Shown piece after piece: positions 12,501 through 22,444 of a stretch of 64,000 bases of DNA; position 1 is the first letter of the stretch, and each line of letters starts with the position of its first letter. The DNA lies in NCBI GenBank assembly GCA_950295325.1, contig OX485806.1:930001-994000 (forward strand). Direction: 5' to 3'. Origin of the DNA: Polytrichum commune. Its lineage: Eukaryota; Streptophyta; Polytrichopsida; Polytrichales; Polytrichaceae. The translations under genes and the position numbers were made by a program. The notes beneath the pieces are model-generated. The model had not been told where the DNA came from, searched no databases, and was given only the letters and a program-made list of their open reading frames with translations.

Positions 12501-15409
12501 ACTAGGCTTTTTGCAGGTTTGGGTCGACCGGCCCAAACTACACATTTCACTTAGTCTTGTATATGTGATTGCCTCGACAAATTCTAATTTCCCTATAACT
12601 TGGATTGTGTAGATGTCGGGGCTGAATATATACTCCTACATAGAGGATGGCGATCTGCCATTTTATAGGGTGCAGAAATCGCTGGCGAAGAAGATGGACA
12701 TCCTCGATTGGATCCCGGGTAGCTACGTCGACGAGGTTGTTCAGGGTGGCGAAAACCCTCTTGATAGGGTGAGGCGCATCAACCCGGAGGAAATGGCCAT
12801 GAGGGCCACGACCCAAGTTCCCGAACCTCTGGTCGGGTTGCATCCGGGCAATCCGTCCCGCACAGAAGGTGGCGAGGTTGAGGAGGAGGAGGAGGAAGCA
12901 GAGGAACACGATGAGGCGGAGAAGGAAGGCGACGTCGAGGAAGGGGCAACGGGCTTCACGCAACAATCCGAAGCCCCTCAACGGAAGAAGGCGATGCGGG
13001 CGGCAACCCCGCAGAGTAAGCTCGTGCCCGTCCTGACTGTGGACGATGCACGGGACATGTACTCCAGGGACGCAACCGCCACGTTCAGGGAGAGGAGGAA
13101 GTTGAAGGGGAAGAAGCTGTATGGCGACTACTCCGTGGAGGAGACCATTGCCATAAGCAGCGAGGACGACGATGATATTGAGCTCGCCAAACGGCTCAGA
13201 TCAGATCCCCCCTCCCCGACAGCGTTCGCTGGCATGGTTAGGGTGAAGCCCGAGGTCCTGACTGTGGAGGAGGCGAACGAGAAGATGAAAAGGGACGAGG
13301 AGCAACGCGTCCGTCTGCAGAAGGCTGCCGCTGAAGAGCCCTCAATGCGGAACGAGGTAGCAGAGCTGAGGGCTCTCCTGTTGGAGCAGGCGCGACAGAG
13401 GGCGATGGCCCAACCTCCGTCCCACGCCGAATTGATATCACAAGTGATACAAGGAATGTGGGCGCAAGGTTTGGTGGTGGCTCCCTCCAGCTCCTTCCCG
13501 CACTTGCCCCCCGGCTTCCCTCCGCAAAGCATCCCTCAGCAGCCTGTGCCGCAATCGTCTTTCAGCTTCCAGCACTTGATTCGGCCCCACCAAGTTCCGT
13601 ACGCGCCGGTCCAGCAAGTGGATGACCCCAACATCTGGCGCGTCTCTGGAGCCTCCTCCCCTTTGGGCCCTCCACCACTTCGGCCCCCCATAGTCATGGC
13701 GCCCCCTCACCAAGCGGACGACCCCAGGATGTTTGGGTCGACCAACCCAAACCCACCATCCACTGGAGTGTCCGAAGGGCCCTCTCCAGATGCAGGACAG
13801 TTTGGGTCGGGCGACCCAAACCCCGTTGCAGCGCAGTCCTCCCTTGACCAACATGGGTGTCAACTAGACACGGCCATGCTAGATGTTGAAGGCCTGCAAG
13901 GGCCTGGTGATACCTCTACTCCTAACCAAATCGATGAACGCATGCATGATGCACATGCGGAGATTGGTTTAGGACAAGGGCCTGATGCCGATCGTTTGCA
14001 GGAGAAGGTTCCTGACGTCGTCGGAGAAGGCGGTGGCGAGAGAGGCGGGGCAGCGGGGACGGTGGAGGCTTCCACATCGTCGAGACATGACCAGGGCGAG
14101 GTAATACACTGAGCCCTCCCCAGTTTGGGTCGACCGACCCAAACTTCCTGGGTCATTGTCTTGTTGGCGTGGTCGTGTCCCCCTTGCTAGGAGGAAATGC
14201 ACACCCCCTGCCCACCCCCCCCCCATGCTCTACACTTGCTCCCCCTCCCCCCAACGTGCCCCCCCGCGATCCCCTTCGTCTCACCTGCACTCGACTACGC
14301 TCGACCTTGGCGGCGCGCAACCAATTTTGTAGATGTAGAATTAGGGCAGTGTGAATGCCCTCGTTCACCGCGGCCCCCCCCCAATCAAATTGTACATAGA
14401 GATTTGTAAAAATAAAATTATTATTTTTGGCGCCCATATGTTTGCATCCGTGTCCCAATGTATGTTGTTCCCCTTGTATGTTTTTGTTGCCACCAATGGT
14501 CCAATTCTTCTTGTGTTTGCACAAAATTTCTGTTCTGCTTGAGATGGACATAGCATAACATAGTCCTCGTCCGCATTCTCTCGCTCGTCGCTGCAGGGTT
14601 CGGAGCATAGCGTCGCAGCTCCCCACCGATCCTCTCCGAGGAGTGTGGAGGACAGCGCGGTGGTCCCCCCGATTTTGCCCTCGCCACCTTCGCCTCCCAA
14701 GACCCGGTTCCTGGTGCTAGACCTCAACGGGGTCCTTGTCCAGTGCGTGCATTGTCCGAGGGTCCCTACGGTGCCTTTCTGCAAGCCCGAGGACGCCAAC
14801 TACGATGGACCCCCCGCGTACATCAAAAGCAAGCTAGTGTACCTCCGCCCGTCCCTTCGGCGCTTCCTACAGGTCGCCCTATCCAAATGGTGGGTGATCA
14901 TTTGGAGCTCCATGAAGTCTGAGAATACCCAGGCCGTCGTGGAGTTCATCTTCAAGGGACTCCAACCCCCGTGCTTGGTCCTAGGACAGGATTCTTGTAA
15001 AACATTATACACCCCCGAGGGCAGGGTTGTGAAGAAGCCCAACAACCCCGCCGTAAACCAATTTCTTAAGGTCTTGAAGCCAGTCGTATGGGACCAGCGT
15101 CCGACCATGGTCGGCTGTCCCTACGACGTTCGCCCCACCCGTGACAACACGTTGATGGTGGACGACAGCGCTTCCAAAAACATTTTGAACCCGACCTCGA
15201 ACTTCATAGTTTGCCCCACGTGGACGGTCGAGAAGGTCCGAGACCGCTTTTTGTTAGACCTACTTAAGTACATTCAAACGCTCGTGGGGAGCGGACTACC
15301 CGTGCCCCGGTTCCTTAGTTGTAATCCGATAGGCGAAAGATACATGGATCCGAAGGACTATATGTACAGAGAGTTGTACGCTCACGCGAAATATAATAAA
15401 CTCATTTGA
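9542..15409 (+). CDS. Large multi-domain protein: ParB-like motif, methyltransferase-like segment, disordered linker, FCP1-like domain
   Basis: Proposed coding exons are 9542-10868, 11085-12416, 12613-14100 and 14597-15409. All junctions are phase 0 with good sites: GAG|GTGAGT, ATG|GTAAGT and GAG|GTAATA donors, and GTGCAG, TGTGTAG and GCTGCAG acceptors. The start is the ATG directly after the acceptor 'cttacag'. The product is about 1650 residues. Near residue 346 is FWLIDGQHSVEA, resembling the ParB/sulfiredoxin-fold DGxHR box with the Arg replaced. Around residue 875 is FNVFGGSKPVYAAM, resembling an AdoMet-binding motif I (FxGxG/S) of circularly ordered methyltransferases, but no DPPY motif is visible. 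Residues ~930-1380 are acidic, Pro/Gln-rich and probably disordered. The last exon is FCP1/NIF-like. Exon 9542-10868 changes frame at about 10400-10440, where its length is one base over a multiple of three, so this copy may be broken. Domain assignments other than FCP1 are weak. Confidence 0.6.
10878..10994. repeat. Three palindromes in intron 2
   Basis: Copies occupy 10878-10899, 10924-10945 and 10973-10994, starting only 9 bp after the splice donor. The last two have an AT centre and are perfect palindromes (TTTGGGTCGATCGACCCAAA). They take up more than half of the 216-bp intron. Confidence 0.92.
12444..12538. repeat. Three palindromes in intron 3
   Basis: Copies at 12444-12465, 12481-12502 and 12517-12538 share the linker 'taggctctttgcag' or 'taggctttttgcag', a ~37-bp period. 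The first has a perfect AT centre; the last carries CCGGCCC in one arm. They begin 28 bp after the donor at 12417. Confidence 0.92.
13731..13821. repeat. Two palindromes inside coding exon 4
   Basis: Copies at 13731-13752 (...CGACCAACCC...) and 13800-13821 (...CGGGCGACCC...) lie in frame in the disordered linker, where they encode FGSTNPNP and FGSGDPNP. Both have point changes that weaken the palindrome but keep the frame open. The element has no stop codon in any of its six frames, so it can be tolerated in coding sequence. Confidence 0.85.
14123..14144. repeat. Single palindrome in intron 4
   Basis: One intact AC-centred copy lies 22 bp after the donor at 14101. A tract of ten C residues follows at 14215-14224. 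Confidence 0.92.
14597..15409 (+). CDS. FCP1/NIF-like HAD-family domain exon
   Basis: This is the C-terminal exon of the large gene, listed separately because its domain is the clearest. The motif FLVLDLNGVLV near 14715-14745 corresponds to the HAD/FCP1 DxDxT/V signature with Asn in place of the second Asp. Downstream features fit the FCP1 homology fold: VYLRPSLRRFL, WWVIIWSSMKSENTQAVVE, and DDSASKNILNP as the acidic motif III. FCP1-type enzymes remove phosphate from Ser/Thr, classically of the RNA polymerase II tail. The DxN change makes catalysis doubtful, although plants have many such proteins. There is no in-frame ATG before the catalytic motif, so the exon must be spliced from upstream. 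The acceptor 'ctgcag' at 14591-14596 is phase 0 and fits the donor at 14101. Confidence 0.72.
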   Translation, partial: GSEHSVAAPHRSSPRSVEDSAVVPPILPSPPSPPKTRFLVLDLNGVLVQCVHCPRVPTVPFCKPEDANYDGPPAYIKSKLVYLRPSLRRFLQVALSKWWVIIWSSMKSENTQAVVEFIFKGLQPPCLVLGQDSCKTLYTPEGRVVKKPNNPAVNQFLKVLKPVVWDQRPTMVGCPYDVRPTRDNTLMVDDSASKNILNPTSNFIVCPTWTVEKVRDRFLLDLLKYIQTLVGSGLPVPRFLSCNPIGERYMDPKDYMYRELYAHAKYNKLI

Positions 15410-15529
15410 GATACTACATGGTGTGCCATTGTGTGTGATATATTATGCCTCAATTGTATATCGATTTTCACATGCTCCCCCCTCCCCCCCCTCCCCTTGG
15501 GTTTTGTTTTGTTTCCTTTTTTGCGCCAG

Positions 15530-16353
15530 CGTTTGGAGCCCTCGATTGAGATCGTCAGCGAATCAAACTTGGGGAGCTTCTTCTACGAGACCGTCTACGA
15601 TGCCGCGTCCACCATCGACTACTCCAAGGAGCCTATCAACGCCGGCGTCGTCGATAGCCCCCCACCCAAGCAAATCTTCCGGCCATCTCTGTCCCCGTCG
15701 CCGCTCAAGGGCATAAATCGCAAATGCATCCGGACGTCCCCCTCTCGGCCCGGCGGCAGTATTACACCTCAACGGCGGCTGCGGATGGACGCTCGGCCCA
15801 CGAAGAGTGGCACCCTTCCTATCCCTTTGCGGGACGCCTTGCCCCTCCTCGCCAACTCCGACGGGAACGCCCCCGGTGACAAGGTGAACCCCCCCCCCCC
15901 CCCCCCAAAACATGGTTAACCGCGCATTACAATCATCCCGCACTTAAAAATTGAACGTGTGACACGTTTGGGTCTTCCTCCCTAAACTAACACATGTGTT
16001 CTTGCATTGACGCGTTGCAGGTTGCTCCCACCCGTAAACCTATGCGGGCTAGTGCGTCCGTCGAGTTGGAGCGTTTCTACTCCATGACCAGAAATGCAAG
16101 ACAGTCCACTTCATCGTATTCGAATTCTTCGTCGTATAATTCGGGCGGCCGACGGAATCCAAAATGTGTTTTTGATGGCGGTCACCCCAAGAATGGCTAT
16201 AGTCGCGGGGCGGAGATTTTCAGGAATGTTGAAGCAATGCGAGCAAAAGAAGCCGCAGCAAAAGAAAAAGAGGCAAAAGAAAAAGAGGCAAAAGTAAAAA
16301 AAGCAAAAGAAAATGAAGCAAAAGAAAAAGAGGTAGTCTCCGAGGCTAGATAG
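15530..16353 (+). CDS. Probable C-terminal exons, low-complexity charged protein
   Basis: Two phase-0 exons are suggested: 15530-15883 (acceptor 'gcgccag', donor AAG|GTGAAC) and 16021-16353 (acceptor 'gttgcag'). The joined peptide starts RLEPSIEIVSESNLGSFFYE and ends in a Lys/Glu/Ala-rich repeat (KEKEAKEKEAK) before the stop. It has no ATG of its own in a good position, so it belongs either to an alternative 3' end of the large gene or to a decayed downstream copy. The phase does not match an obvious donor before the stop at 15407. An 18-base C tract starts five bases after the donor. No domain is recognised. Confidence 0.42.
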
Positions 16354-16494
16354 GCCATAGTAGGCGTAGGGTTTTGGGCCATAGGCAAGAACATTTTGGG
16401 TCGCACTATCCAATGGATGTGTGGTGTTAGCATGCTATGCATTTTACATGCCACACTTTGTATGTTTTTTTTTGCAATAATATAAGTGTCACAT

Positions 16495-16745
16495 GATTTC
16501 CCCTTCCATATGGTCTAAGGTTTGGATTGCCCTACCTAAACCATCACAAATATGAGTTTGGAATATTTTGTATGTTATATTATATTGGTTCACATATTTC
16601 CCCTTCAATATGATCTATGGTTTGGATTGCCCTACCTAAACCATATTCATACAAGTTTTTGTGCGATAATATGAATGTTTTAAGATTTCCCCTTCAACTT
16701 GGCCTAAGGTTTGGATTGCCCGCCCTAAACAATCCCAAATATGAG
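16495..16745. repeat. Three tandem units around a degenerate palindrome
   Basis: Units at about 16500-16600, 16601-16690 and 16691-16745 share 'atttccccttc.a...gg.cta.ggtttggattgcc' followed by 'ctacctaaacca' or a variant. The core ggtttgg...cctaaacc is a decayed form of the palindrome found in the gene introns. The array runs straight into the right flanking repeat. Confidence 0.82.
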
Positions 16746-16885
16746 TTATTAATGGGGTTCTTGTTCTAAACACCCGCTTCAAAGTGTTTGCATCTTACAA
16801 CTTTCTCCAATACGTGTTCCATTTATCCTTGTTCTTATTTCTGTGAATGTCTCAAAATGCCCAAAAAGTCTCAATTTAACGAATA
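16708..16885 (+). repeat. Right direct repeat flanking the 8-16 kb gene block
   Basis: This matches 7186-7370 in order and orientation, with blocks 'aacacccgcttcaaagtg', 'tttgcatcttacaac' and 'ctcaaaatgcc'. Together the two copies bracket about 9.4 kb containing the ParB/FCP1-like gene. Confidence 0.6.
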
Positions 16886-17815
16886 TAGTGTTTTGTTTGA
16901 AATTCCTGAAATTCTGGCTTGATGTTTGAAGGTCAAAAAACCTCTAAAGTGGATGATGTGAAATTCATCAACAGCTTTTGACGCCCATAAAACATCACAC
17001 CATGGAACATTAATAATAGACTGCCATATAGGAATCCATGTCAACATTTCATCCATGAATCCACTGTTTCTGAATTGCAAGGGCCCCTATATTTTCCTAG
17101 TCATGGCCACTAGTCTGTGTGTAAAGGGCCCATAAGGCACATAGTGTGGGCACTTTGAGCTTGCAAAAAACCAAGTGAATTGAATTTGAGCGACACTCAA
17201 ATCTGAGGGACAATTTGGGTGACCGCCGAACCGCATTGGCAATGGAATTGCAGTGCCAACAAATCTCGAGAGACATTTGGTTTCCAGTGAAACACCAATC
17301 CGGGCGACAATTTAATATTTGCATGAAATTTCAGTTCATGGAATGGCATGACAGTGTGAATAAACTAAAGCACAAACACATGGAACGATTGCGGGGAGTT
17401 ATACCTATACATAAGAGATCGATGTAAGAGATGCATATAAGTTACGAGCTCAGAATGTTAATTAATTGCACAAGGTAGTATGTATATAGTACTAGCTAGC
17501 TAGCAGATCAAGAAGTGCATGCATTCGTTAATTGAATTACGAATTCACATGCAAACTTTTTATAACTTAAACCATCTATATTGCATAAGCAATGCAAACA
17601 CATGTATTTAGAGAACAACTTATTGCATGCATGTGTATGCAAATTGATTGGGAAATTGATCGATGAATGCAAAAGTAGTTGGAAACTCGAACGACAATGA
17701 CTCAAAATTGAAAATCAGTTTGCACAAAAAAAACATGTAAAATTGTGGTCAAAAGAACCGCATTGGAAAAACGACTACGGTTCTTTTTCGCCATGCTTTC
17801 TACTAGTGTCCATTG
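16886..17815. other. Intergenic, nothing recognised
   Basis: Apart from tetranucleotide 'agctagctagc' near 17500-17513 I see no structured element and no convincing coding region. Confidence 0.4.
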
Positions 17816-18540
17816 GTAATACACATTGGTAGATTGTGAATATCTTGTTTTGAATAATTTTTTTGACCCCTCGAATTTGGCACACAAGTTATTAACATGA
17901 AGGACATCTTGTGCCAAAAATTTGACGGCAAATAGATAATTTCTTAGCCCTTGGGAGGGTGTCAAAGTTGGCAGTAGTGAAATGGTTTCTCATAGCTACA
18001 CATGTTGGTAGATTTTGAATATCCTTTTTTATGTGACTTTTTTGGCCATGAAATTTGTCACACATGTTATTAACATGGAAATAATTTTGTGACAAAGATT
18101 TCGTAGTAAATAAAAATATTTTCAGCCCTTGGAGGGGTGTCAAGGTTGGCAGTAGTACAACGGTTTCCATCATTGTTTCTCAAAACAACACATGTTGGTA
18201 CATTATGAATATTGTTATTTGTGTTCATCTTTTGGCCTTGAAATTTGGAAATTATGTCATTAACGTAGGGAACTTGCTATTCCAAGAAGTTCATGGCAAA
18301 AAGAAAATTTCAATCCTTGGGAGGTTGTTAAAGTTGGCAACAATGAATTTTAATTTCACAGCTACACATCTTCGTAGTCTTTTCATAATAAATCAATTTG
18401 ATGAATCTTTTGGCCGTCAAATTTAGTTCACATGTTATTAACTTAGAGATGATTTTGTAAAAAACATTTTGTGGTAAAATTCCAAATTTTAAACCCTCGG
18501 GAGGCTATCAAAGTTGGCATATGTGAAATTTCCTTCATTG
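17816..18540. repeat. Four diverged tandem units of ~176-190 bp
   Basis: Units start at about 17821, 17998, 18188 and 18364, each with 'acacat.ttggtag'. Each continues with 'ttttggcc.t.aaattt', 'cacat.ttattaac', 'cccttgg.aggg.gtcaa.gttggc' and ends near 'ttt..catt'. The period is close to a nucleosomal satellite unit, but only four diverged copies are present. Confidence 0.85.
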
Positions 18541-19765
18541 TGAATTCAAAAACACCATTTTGATTGTCATTCCACAGTACATTACTCAACTTGTTTTTAT
18601 GTGCAAGTGTCTTTCATGGGAGTCTCAACTACAATACATTTCATTGTGCCACATCATTGTCATGACTCATCACATTAATTCCATTGTATATTGATTGGTA
18701 GTTGGGCCAAGAAATCATGGCTGTCATGAAAGTTGAAGTTGAAAACATTGAGAACCCCTTAAGCTCATATTTCTTTCTTAATGATTCAACCCTCAACTTA
18801 GCATCGAAGACCACGAATCAATCTGGTGAATTTAAGTTGAGACGATTTAACCACAAACTTGTGATAGACATGTTTTCTACCCGGGTGCCACAAATTAAGT
18901 CTAGAAGTTGCATAGAACACTTCTTCGAATTCCACATGTTCAATATCAAATTCTTTCCGATTTCCGTTCAAGTTAGCACCATTAGTGAAAATCGACTTGT
19001 ATCCACTATGCTATATTGGGCAGGTTATTCTTAGACCCTTTTTGCATGTTGGCCTTGAATCCCAAGCCCTTAACAAATATCTTATGTGTAGTGTGCAAAA
19101 CAATTTCTATGTTGCATGCACTTAAGCTAAATATAAGTGTCGGCATTTGAATGAAAGCGCTTGCCACTTGCAAGCTTCAATGGTGCTGCAGAGAGTCATT
19201 TTGTTTATAAGAACAACGATCCAAATTGTCGCCAATTGAAACAAACCAAAAGTACCTTGTAAACCTCAATGATCGTGTTCTACAACTTTCCTTACATCAT
19301 TGTAGCCTAATATTTGCATGGTGCAAAGGTTGATCTAAAATGGGTCTGAAATGTAAGAGTAGTTGTCATCGTCTATGTCATGAAAGACATCGAGGAGTTT
19401 GGTGGTTTAGTCAGATGCATGTCCTGTCTACAACACAAAGTGTTTCTTCCTAAAAGAATGGTCTCTATGTAAAGTCCAAGCTCGCTTACAAAGGAATTCA
19501 ACCAACCTTAAGGAATTCCTCCGATCACTACAGTGTTGACCAATGATCTTGTACAAAAGGTAGTTTATGCTAAAACGGTAGATATATGCCCAAACTAAGC
19601 AAGGGTTGCATGAGAGGAATACCTTGTCCTTAAAACATTGTTGTAAGATGAATACCTTGCCCTCTGGGTTTACGGTGCACATATCTTGGGAGGTGGTTTT
19701 ATAAACTCACATTTTGGAAGGTTTTTGAGGGCATTTGGGGAAGGTACAAAGAACATAAATATGAT
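18541..19765. other. Intergenic, nothing recognised
   Basis: A plus-strand open frame at 18702-19034 has no recognisable domain and no clear splice partners. I do not call it a gene. Confidence 0.35.
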
Positions 19766-19769
19766 ATTT

Positions 19770-20125
19770 CACTCTCGGGGGGGGGGGGGGTAGTCATTGG
19801 TTGGAGTAGCAATATACGTGCGAACAAATGATAGGGTATTTTAAAAACATGGGGGCTAAATATTATAAATGGACTTAAGCGTAATATAGGGTATCAAAAA
19901 TGGCACTGGACATCTTTAAAGTACTATAGGGTATGGAATAATAGGTAATTTGGAATTATAAGTAATGCAAGCCATTTTTCTATTAACCCAAAGTAGAAAT
20001 TTACATAATGATAGCATGTGGAAAAAAGAAGAGAATTGAAAGTAATACCCCCCTATAAAATGGTGGTTGTTCGCACCTATATCCTTAATTTTTTAACACA
20101 CTGCCCCCCCCCCCCCCCGAGATTT
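19770..20125. mobile_element. Small element with poly-G inverted ends
   Basis: The left end has 'actctc' plus 14 G (19777-19790), then 'atatacgtgcgaacaa' at 19812-19827. The right end has the mirror arrangement, 'ttgttcgcacctatat' at 20067-20082, then 15 C (20104-20118) and 'gagat'. Distance from homopolymer to inner motif is 35-36 bp on both sides. The symmetry points to a non-autonomous inverted-repeat element of about 350 bp. No target duplication was resolved. Confidence 0.6.
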
Positions 20126-20329
20126 CACTTCAAAGTGTGTTTTTGACAATTTACCATATGTTGTTGGCTAAATTTGGTGAACTTCTTGTGGAATTATATG
20201 CACTTAAGCTAGGGTTTCCAACAACGAGTTGCCCACCTACCTTTCTCACCCACCCTCCTCTTGGTTAGTTAGTCAAGAAACCTTACTTTCTTGACACATG
20301 ATTGAACAAGGATTTGACACTTGACACAA

Positions 20330-21840
20330 AATAACCCGAGGGGTGGACTCTTCATTGGGAACCTAAATAACAGGGGGCATTCACGGTTGAGGTACTACTT
20401 TTGGGACAAAGGACTTAAGGACTTTGTCGCATTGATCTTGGTTTTTATCATGATTTACTATTATTTGATCAATAAATTTTACATAAATAAGTAGATAGTT
20501 CATAAGCTTTATCAAGAAATATTTTTATTATTATTTAATAATCACCCTAAACCCTAGGCCACATCAATGGCATTTTTTTTCTATTTAGGTGTGCATTGGT
20601 GGTCAATTATTTCTTGTTATGTATCTTGGTACCTTGGTAAAAGTGTCATGTGTCCATTCATATAAATGTTTTTGTCCAATTCTAATACTAGACGTTCCTT
20701 TTACGTGTGGCCGTGAGTATATGTATATTTGGACATGTTTGGTGCCACATGTAAAGTTGGGCAATTGCTATTCAATACATATTTGGTTCTATTGGTACAC
20801 ACTTGAACGATGAGTGTGAGGAAAAAAATTGGGATCGTTTCGATTGATTCTTGTTGTCCTTTTCATTCCTTGATCCTAAGGTGAACAATTAAGACAACAC
20901 TCCTGAATGTCCTTTAAGGAATCAAAAGGATATCTTAGATGACCCTATTCCTTTTAAATTAACTTTGTCAGTGTACTCGATATGGAGTATGAAATGTAGG
21001 TATGATCCAAAATATGCTTCACAATACAAATCTAAGCATACCAAGCATGTGAAGTTATCCAAAAAAGTCCGTTTTCCGTTAGATGGCCAAAAGTAGTACC
21101 CCAACCGTGAATGGCCCCAACATACGTGGATCACTATGAAATTAAACCCCCTTACATACAAAAAGTTTATAGAGGAAAAAATATATAAATATATATGTTC
21201 TAACATCATGCTAGAAAATGGACTCATGTATTTATACTAAGGTTTTCAATCTAATGTCATGAATGCCTCTACTACATATACAAAGCCTAAATCATGAACC
21301 AAATAGGCCTTTCATAACATATATAATCTACTTTCAGTTCCCAATGAAAAAGTCACTGAACATTGTTTCATCCATAGTATGTAACTCAATAATTGCACTA
21401 AAACAAAAAAAGACAACAACATGATAACTTAGCCACAATCCAAAACCAAAAAAAGCTCAAGGGAGCCCATCAGAGCTCTAAGAGCCTCCAATTTGTAACA
21501 ACCTAGAACCCCAAATGCAAAACCATAAACAAGAATGGACAACCATAACATTGTGAATTATTACCATATGACAACAATGAATAAAATTGTGAAAATTGTG
21601 AAAATTGGATGAAACTTACACATCTAATATCAATTTTTTTCTTTAAACCTTAGAGCCCCCTTTGACACATCTACCTTTACTCCAATATTCTTCATAGCCT
21701 TTCTAAATGTACACACTTGAGAAAAAGAATACCTCTCCCTTGTGTATACTATGTACTTAGCTAATGGCTCAAATAATTCCCCTTCTTACACTCATGTTAG
21801 TTTGTAGTGGTATGAAGAGTCCACCCCTAGGCAAAATAAC
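20330..21840. mobile_element. Large decayed fold-back element
   Basis: Left arm: ggggtggactcttcatt at about 20339 and gggaac, then cattcacggttgaggtac..cttttgg at about 20380-20405. The complementary pieces occur on the right in mirrored order but are spread out: ccaaaagtagtacccc at 21087, gttcccaatgaa at 21338 and gaagagtccacccct at 21814. The right arm therefore seems interrupted by insertions of about 220 and 460 bp. No coding region inside is convincing. Confidence 0.5.
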
Positions 21841-22444
21841 AACCATTTGGAAGGCATCATGAGGTCTACCTCAATGGGAAACCCATGACATCCCAACTTC
21901 ACCAAAACTCACATTTGATGCTCTCAAGGAGACCTTTCTTGTTAAAGAGTGGAACTCTTTCCACCTCACGGAAAAGAAAATAGCTTACCTCAAGGACTTC
22001 CCAATCATGAATGTGAATCGTACTTGAAGCAACCATTGACACCACTCTAGTTTCCAACGCAAACGCATGTACTTTTACCAGACGGCCGGCAGGCAATTTC
22101 GCCGTGCAGGCTAGGAATACCTGTAGGCTCGCTATAGCCACTTCACCCCAATCTCACTAGAGCCACCACACGAGCGGCATGAAGTTCCTCATCATTGACG
22201 ATGACTAGGCACAGAGATTCGGCAAGAGTGGGCAGGAGAGAGCGGGAGAGGAGGGTCTTGGTGGGCCAGGGGGTGGCCACCACCGGATTCCATGGGTTTC
22301 CGGTAGGAATCCCCTTATAGTTCCGATGGCCTAAATTCTTGGACACATCATCACGCCTCCCCTCATAATGCCGCTTGTGTGGTAAGGGGCAAGGCTGCTT
22401 CGGGCCACCAGTTCATGGAAGTTGCCGGTGGTGTGGCAAGGGCC
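21841..22444. other. 3' flank of the ankyrin-PGG gene
   Basis: Minus-strand open frames at 21899-22141 and 22143-22346 show no recognisable domain, and no splice sites tie them to the upstream gene, which has its own stop at 22445. Confidence 0.35.

Noticed and set aside
12547-14226. Long minus-strand frames opposite exon 4
   Set aside because: They are antisense shadows of a GC-rich, low-complexity plus-strand exon; no domain is seen.
8100-16353. Integrated giant-virus or bacterial segment, suggested by ParB-like and methyltransferase-like motifs
   Set aside because: The gene has spliceosomal introns with good consensus sites and repeat families shared with flanking DNA, and the motifs are too weak to argue for transfer.
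18702-19034. 110-residue plus-strand frame
   Set aside because: No domain, AT-rich surroundings, no splice partners; likely chance.
21899-22346. Two minus-strand frames after the ankyrin-PGG gene
   Set aside because: No domain or intron link; the ankyrin-PGG protein is complete without them.
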